DNA from: Acidobacteriota bacterium | GTDB lineage: Bacteria > Acidobacteriota > UBA6911 | Reading direction: 5' to 3' | DNA length: 64,000 nucleotides | Assembly (NCBI GenBank): GCA_012729555.1 | Contig: JAAYCX010000040.1 | Span: 87,199 to 151,198 of the forward strand | Shown here: one piece after another, positions 59,721 through 64,000 of the stretch | Layout of the letters: each line of letters begins with the position of its first letter | Numbering within the stretch: position 1 is the stretch's first letter | Notes under the pieces: model-generated | Databases searched by the model: none | What the model was told of the DNA's origin: nothing | Seen by the model: the letters and a program-made list of their open reading frames with translations, nothing else | Program-made: the position numbers and the translations under genes

Positions 59721-61871
59721 ATGATGCGTTTCCTGGAATGCTGCGCTCTGACGGCCCTGCTTTCGGTCTTCTGGACAGGATGCGGTTCCCCGTCGGGCCC
59801 GAAAACGCCGGCCAACCGGGCTCCGACGGCGGTCAACCCGGGACCCCAGACCGGGCTCACCGGCGAGTGGGCGAGCCTCGGGATCTCCGCCCGCGACCCC
59901 GACGGAGACATCCTGAGCTTTTCGGCGACCGGCCTGCCTGCCGGGATTTCGATGGTTTCCGCCACCGGCCGGATCTCCGGCGTCTACACCGCCGCCGGGA
60001 ATTATGCGGTGGCGGTGACCGTCAGCGACGGGAGAACCTCCACCCGGGTGGAATTTGCCTGGGTCGTGACCGCGCCCCCCAACCGTCCTCCCACCGCCCG
60101 GGCGCAGACGGTGTTCGTCGACTACGGTTCGGCGCAGGCGATCGCGCTTTCGGGCGACGACCCCGACGGCGATCCCCTGCTCTACACCATCATGGCCGGC
60201 CCTGAAAGCGGGGGCCTGACCGGCACGCCGCCCGACGTGACCTACACACCCGGCCCCGGGTTTTCCGGGACCGACACTCTCCGCTTCACCGTCCGGGACG
60301 GGGAATACGAGAGCCAACCGGCCGAGGTCGCGATCGTGGTCCGTCCCGAGGGGGTTTCATCGCCCAACATCCTCCTGGTGCTCCTGGACGACGTCGGGAT
60401 GGACACCACGACCGCGATGCACCCCGGCCTGATCGAGAACCTCACGGCGCTGTACGGGCCCGCGGGCCACAACCACCCCTACTACCGCCGCATCGCCGGC
60501 CGCCCTGCGTCGACGCCGACGCTCGACACCCTGGCGCGCCGGGGGATCGCCTTCACCCATACCTGGGTGCAGCCCTACTGCTCGCCCACGCGCGCCTCGA
60601 TCCTGACGGGGCTCTCCGCCGCCAGGACGCAGGTTCTCGACTACACGGACCCCCTTTCGCCCACCCACGAGACCTTCGTCCGCATCCTCCGCGACGAGGC
60701 CGGCTACAGCACGGCCGTTTTCGGCAAGTGGCACCTGGCGGGGCTGGGGTACTACCCGGGGATGAAACCGAAACAGGCGGGGTTCGATCTCTTCCTGGGC
60801 AACCTCAGCGGCGCGCTCGACAACTACTGGAGCTACGACTACCAGATCCAGGACGAGGCGACGCCCCCCTACCAGTGGCGCACCGAAGAGGCGCCCTCCC
60901 GTTCGCTCCCCGGCATCGGCTCGACGACCTACGCCCCGGTCGTCAAGGTCGCCGACGCCATCGACTGGATCACCGCGCGGGAAGAGGCCGCCCCGAACAA
61001 ACCCTGGTTCGCCTGGCTCGCCTTCAACCTGTCGCACATCGCCGCCGCGGCGCCCGTGACGATCGTGCCCGATTACGACACCCTGGACGAGGCCACCCGG
61101 GAGGAGATCCTCGCCTGCGGCGGCGTCTTCGGCACGGGGGAGATCGGATCCTGCCCGGCCGCCGCCCTCAACCGCGCGATGACCAACTCCCTCGATACCG
61201 TGCTCGGAAAACTGCTCGAGGCCGTCGACGCGATCGACCCGTTCACCTACATCCTCGCCATCGGCGACAACGGCACGCCGATGTACGGCCAGCCCGCGCT
61301 CAATTTCATCGACAACATGTACATCACCCGCGCCGGCCGCGCCAAGGGGACGGCCTACGAAAGCGGCGTGCGCGTCTCGCTGGCCGTGCGCGGACCGGGG
61401 ATCGCCGCCGCGAGCGAAAACGGGGCGGCCGTCCACGGCCTCGACCTTTTCGCCACGATCCTCGACCTGGCGGGAGCCCGCGTACCCCTGACCGTCCCGA
61501 ACGGCCGGGGAGACGGCTACGTCGCGCCCGATTCGGTCTCGCTCGCGCCCATCCTCTTCGCCGGGGCGGCCGCCGTACGCCACCCGGACCAGGGCGCCGT
61601 GATCTCGGAAACGGTCAACCCGCTGGCGGGCGACACGCGGCAGGCGGCCGCGAAAAACGCCGTCTACAAGCTCCTCTGCACGGAGGACACGCAGACGGCC
61701 CACTGCGCCTTCTACGACCTGGTCGACGACCCGCTCGAGGAGTACCCTTTGCCGAAGCCCTCCAGCTGCCTCAATTTCAGCAACGGGACCTGGACGCCGG
61801 CGGACCGCGAGTGGCACTTCTGCAGCCTCCAGCAGGCGCTCGCCACGCGGTCGTTCCTCGGCGCGCCGTAG
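59721..61871 (+). CDS. Lipoprotein sulfatase with two Ig-like domains
   Basis: 716 residues. The N-terminus MMRFLECCALTALLSVFWTGC with a lipobox-like WTGC indicates a lipoprotein. Residues 30-120 are a He_PIG-type Ig domain (FSATGLPAGISMVSATGRISG) and 125-210 a cadherin/Ig-like domain (DDPDGDPLLYTI, SGTDTLRFTVRDG). From about 215 is a type I sulfatase: metal site NILLVLLDDVGMD, the formylglycine motif C287-S-P-T-R, GKWHLAG and GDNG with the remaining ligands. The Cys must be converted to formylglycine by a maturase, not seen here. It should cleave sulfate esters of glycans or small molecules at the cell surface. Confidence 0.9.
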   Translation: MMRFLECCALTALLSVFWTGCGSPSGPKTPANRAPTAVNPGPQTGLTGEWASLGISARDPDGDILSFSATGLPAGISMVSATGRISGVYTAAGNYAVAVTVSDGRTSTRVEFAWVVTAPPNRPPTARAQTVFVDYGSAQAIALSGDDPDGDPLLYTIMAGPESGGLTGTPPDVTYTPGPGFSGTDTLRFTVRDGEYESQPAEVAIVVRPEGVSSPNILLVLLDDVGMDTTTAMHPGLIENLTALYGPAGHNHPYYRRIAGRPASTPTLDTLARRGIAFTHTWVQPYCSPTRASILTGLSAARTQVLDYTDPLSPTHETFVRILRDEAGYSTAVFGKWHLAGLGYYPGMKPKQAGFDLFLGNLSGALDNYWSYDYQIQDEATPPYQWRTEEAPSRSLPGIGSTTYAPVVKVADAIDWITAREEAAPNKPWFAWLAFNLSHIAAAAPVTIVPDYDTLDEATREEILACGGVFGTGEIGSCPAAALNRAMTNSLDTVLGKLLEAVDAIDPFTYILAIGDNGTPMYGQPALNFIDNMYITRAGRAKGTAYESGVRVSLAVRGPGIAAASENGAAVHGLDLFATILDLAGARVPLTVPNGRGDGYVAPDSVSLAPILFAGAAAVRHPDQGAVISETVNPLAGDTRQAAAKNAVYKLLCTEDTQTAHCAFYDLVDDPLEEYPLPKPSSCLNFSNGTWTPADREWHFCSLQQALATRSFLGAP

Positions 61872-61899
61872 AGCACCCGCCGTCGATCCTTCCGGCGGC

Positions 61900-62514
61900 C
61901 TAGCCCCGCAGCTGCCCGAGGGCCGCGGCGATCTGGTAGAGGCCGAAACCGGCGAGCGCGGCGGCCGACACGCCGACCAGCGCGCGCCGGGTGCCGGCGC
62001 CGAGCCGGCCGACCAGGCCGAAAGCCAGGATGAGGGCGGCGGTGGTCAGGACCAGGGTGCCGTAAAAGGCGGCCAGGATCGCGACCCCCGCCACGGGTTT
62101 CACCTTCCAGGCCTGGAGCAGCAGCGGCCCCATGACCAGGCTCCACTGCAGGTAGGGGTTGGGGTTGAGCAGGTTGATCGCCACCGCCTTCCCGTAGGTC
62201 TCCGCCGGCGACGCCGCGGCCGCGGGCGAGTCCCCCCCTTCCCCAAGCGACCTCGCCGCCCGCCACGCCAGGTAGAGGAGAAAGGGGCCGCCCGCCAGCC
62301 GGAGCGCGATCGCGGCCCCGTCGGGGACCGCCCGGAGCACGAGCAGCACCAGCGCCACGATCGGCAGGTCGCTGACCAGAAACACGGTGGCCAGGGGAAG
62401 GGCGCGCCTCCAGCCGTCGATCAGCGTCCGGGTGACCAGGAAGAGCTGCGTCGGCCCCGGCTGGACCGCGGCCGCAAAGCCCATGGTGATGCCGAGCAGA
62501 AATTGCAGGGGCAT
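61900..62514 (-). CDS. LysE/RhtB-family exporter
   Basis: 204 residues, six hydrophobic helices, standard for the family. The signature near the start, GFAAAVQPGPTQLFLVTRTL, with the PGP motif, and LLNPNPYLQWSLVMGPLLL in the middle are typical of LysE/RhtB amino-acid exporters. The linker between helices 3 and 4 (SLGEGGDSPAAAASPAETYG) is a little longer than usual. The ATG at 62514 is chosen because the first helix begins there. Substrate unknown. It lies 22 bp after the end of the transglutaminase-like gene on the same strand and is convergent with the sulfatase. Confidence 0.88.
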   Translation of the reverse strand: MPLQFLLGITMGFAAAVQPGPTQLFLVTRTLIDGWRRALPLATVFLVSDLPIVALVLLVLRAVPDGAAIALRLAGGPFLLYLAWRAARSLGEGGDSPAAAASPAETYGKAVAINLLNPNPYLQWSLVMGPLLLQAWKVKPVAGVAILAAFYGTLVLTTAALILAFGLVGRLGAGTRRALVGVSAAALAGFGLYQIAAALGQLRG

Positions 62515-62536
62515 GGTCGCTCGAAACTCCCCGGTT

Positions 62537-64000
62537 TCAGAGCCCTTCGGTGGCGTGAGAGAGCGAATCGATGAAGACCCCGAAGAGCGCCTCGTCGGCG
62601 CCCTGGGCCTTTTCCAGGGTGCCCGGCGCGATCCGGATCCCGTCATCTCCCCCGACGGTGAACCAGCGGCGGGCGACCGGGGTCTGGTCCCACCAGTCGT
62701 AGGTCACTTCGTAGGCGCCCTCGGGGAGCGCCAGCTTGACGTACCCGTTCGGTTTCAGGGTGTCCGAATCGCACGACAGGTGGTCCTTCGCGCGCATGAC
62801 GCCGTACTCCGTCGGCACCAGGTAGTCCCAGTCGCCCGGCAGATGCGTCGCCCCGTGGCCCGTCTGAAACCAGTCGAAGGAGCGCAGCCTGGGGATGATG
62901 TAATACACGCCGTCCTGCTCCGCCGCATCGTACTTGACCGAAACGGAGCCGTCCTTGCGGATGAACAGCCTCTGGTTCGTTACCGGGATCAGGACGGTCC
63001 CCCACCCGGCCTGCGCCCCCCCCTCCTTGACCAGCGGGACGCGCCGCGTCTTGGGCATATAGATCTGGGGCTCCCTGAATATGTAAGGGGCCGCGAAGGG
63101 CTGGAGGAACACATCCGCCGGCAGGTGCCACGATGCCTGGTCGACGACGTTGCCCACCATCCCCGGGTTCGTGACGCCCGGCACGCCCTCCCCGAAGGTG
63201 GCGTCGAAATCGACCCACTGGCCGTCCACGTTGGCCACGGTCAGGGAGTGCCCCCCCTGGACCGAAACCGCCGCGGGAATACCGGCGGTGCGCAGCGCGT
63301 AGCTCAGCAGGTGGGCCGACTGCTCGCAATACCCCTTGTCGATGCCCATGAGGTCGGCGATCGTTTCGGGACATTGGAAGGTCAGGTCGTAGTCCGCCTT
63401 CCCCTTGACCCAGGCGGCCAGCGCGTAGGCCTTGTCATACTCCAGGGTGAGTCCCCCGGTCAGCTCCGCAACCTTATCCACCAGGGGCGGGTACACCCTG
63501 ATGGTCGGATCGCTCCAGGGGTCGCCGAGGAGGACCGAAGGATCGTCGGGGAAAACGAAGTTGTGAACGCCCGGAACGCCGCCGCAGTCGGAGTCGAGGG
63601 CCCAGTCGTTGCATTCCAGGGGGCAGACGGAGTCGCCCGACTGGCACTTCTGCAGGGCCACGCCGCAGACCCCGGGCACGCCCCCTCCGCCGCAGGTCTC
63701 GGGAAGGACGCAGGTTTCGGCGCACGCGTTGTCCTTGACGCACCCCGTCCTCGGGTCTCCGGCGTAGCCGGGAGGACAGGGCCCGCAGGTGCACTCGCCG
63801 ACGGTGTTCATGCAGGTGGTCAACGGATCGCAGCCGCCGTTGTCCGCGAGGCAGTCATTGACATCGATGCAGCCGGAGGCGCCCGACCCCGCATACCCCG
63901 CGGGACAGGCGCTGCACGTCCGCCCGCCCGGCGTGTTGGTGCAGGAGGTCAGCGGGTCGCAGCCGCCGTTGTCCGCCAGGCACTCGTCGATGTCCACGCA
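62537..64000 (-). CDS. EGF-repeat / transglutaminase-like protein, C-terminal part
   Basis: The frame is open to the window edge, so only the last 487 residues are seen. It begins with at least two calcium-binding EGF-like repeats of the form DxNxCxxxxGGCDPxxxCxNTxG (DIDECLADNGGCDP and DVNDCLADNGGCDP), followed by a Cys-rich spacer. Then comes a transglutaminase-like core with catalytic Cys in KGYCEQSAHLL (codon 63326-63328), His in QGGHSLTV (63248-63250) and Asp in VDFDATFGEG (63203-63205). A C-terminal beta-rich part ends at LSHATEGL. The product is probably secreted or surface bound, acting as protease or cross-linker. EGF repeats are rare in bacteria outside Myxococcota-like and acidobacterial genomes. 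Confidence 0.85.
   Translation of the reverse strand, partial: CVDIDECLADNGGCDPLTSCTNTPGGRTCSACPAGYAGSGASGCIDVNDCLADNGGCDPLTTCMNTVGECTCGPCPPGYAGDPRTGCVKDNACAETCVLPETCGGGGVPGVCGVALQKCQSGDSVCPLECNDWALDSDCGGVPGVHNFVFPDDPSVLLGDPWSDPTIRVYPPLVDKVAELTGGLTLEYDKAYALAAWVKGKADYDLTFQCPETIADLMGIDKGYCEQSAHLLSYALRTAGIPAAVSVQGGHSLTVANVDGQWVDFDATFGEGVPGVTNPGMVGNVVDQASWHLPADVFLQPFAAPYIFREPQIYMPKTRRVPLVKEGGAQAGWGTVLIPVTNQRLFIRKDGSVSVKYDAAEQDGVYYIIPRLRSFDWFQTGHGATHLPGDWDYLVPTEYGVMRAKDHLSCDSDTLKPNGYVKLALPEGAYEVTYDWWDQTPVARRWFTVGGDDGIRIAPGTLEKAQGADEALFGVFIDSLSHATEGL

Overview
This window reads as chromosome of a GC-rich, Gram-negative, aerobic or facultative bacterium. The best guess is an acidobacterium or a close deep-branching relative. 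Pointers are a VWFA-related secreted protein of the kind abundant in Acidobacteriota, a PEP-CTERM surface protein, sigma-54 promoters, outer-membrane porin and Tat-exported proteins, and an F0-only ATP synthase operon. No rRNA, phylogenetic marker set or search was available, so this placement is an inference. No prophage, insertion sequence or CRISPR array is recognisable. Most of the window is dense housekeeping operons; the more accessory material lies at 1-8.9 kb and 58.7-64 kb.

1-8.9 kb: the end of a phospholipase-D/cardiolipin-synthase gene; a sigma-54-driven small secreted Gly-rich repeat protein; a leftward operon of porin, YedE-type transporter, TusA-like protein, DUF3343 protein and a short AI-2E-type membrane protein, which looks like selenium/sulfur trafficking; an SLC13 permease carrying four RCK_C domains; a DUF3788 protein; and a PEP-CTERM protein behind a second sigma-54 promoter. 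8.9-11.4 kb: nitroreductase, a Tat-exported iron superoxide dismutase and two small heat-shock proteins (stress functions).

11.4-19.6 kb: a long leftward gene run with tightly packed or overlapping ends: namZ, a P-loop/dCMP deaminase fusion, CYTH protein, asnS, GT-C-type membrane glycosyltransferase, methyltransferase, beta-propeller and coaE. Rightward from 19.6 kb: dprA, topA, an EF-G paralogue, lgt, an RluA-family pseudouridine synthase and the VWFA protein. 28-38 kb: BlaI-type repressor, DUF362 protein, thiI, the methionine genes metY and a metX-metW fusion, and an unusual 1044-residue penicillin-binding protein.

37.7-43.2 kb: a PilZ protein followed by a 1618-residue protein with receiver, PAS and very long coiled-coil parts and a degenerate kinase end. 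This is the most unusual gene in the window. Next come argF, mutS2 and a PBP1b-like enzyme. 49.2-58.6 kb: respiratory chain and ATP synthase parts, namely nuoE-J-K-L-M-N without the other nuo genes, greA, then the F0 genes alone (atpZ/I-like, atpB, atpE, atpF), ending in hairpins and a tRNA-Ser(CGA). 58.7-64 kb: a 0.5-kb gene-free stretch, an unknown cytoplasmic protein, a lipoprotein sulfatase with Ig-like domains, a LysE exporter, and a truncated EGF-repeat/transglutaminase-like secreted protein running off the window end.

Besides two sigma-54 promoters, many sigma-70-like promoters can be read (TTGxxx-16/18-TAxxxT). Several operon-first genes start only a few bases after the -10 element and lack a Shine-Dalgarno, suggesting leaderless mRNAs.
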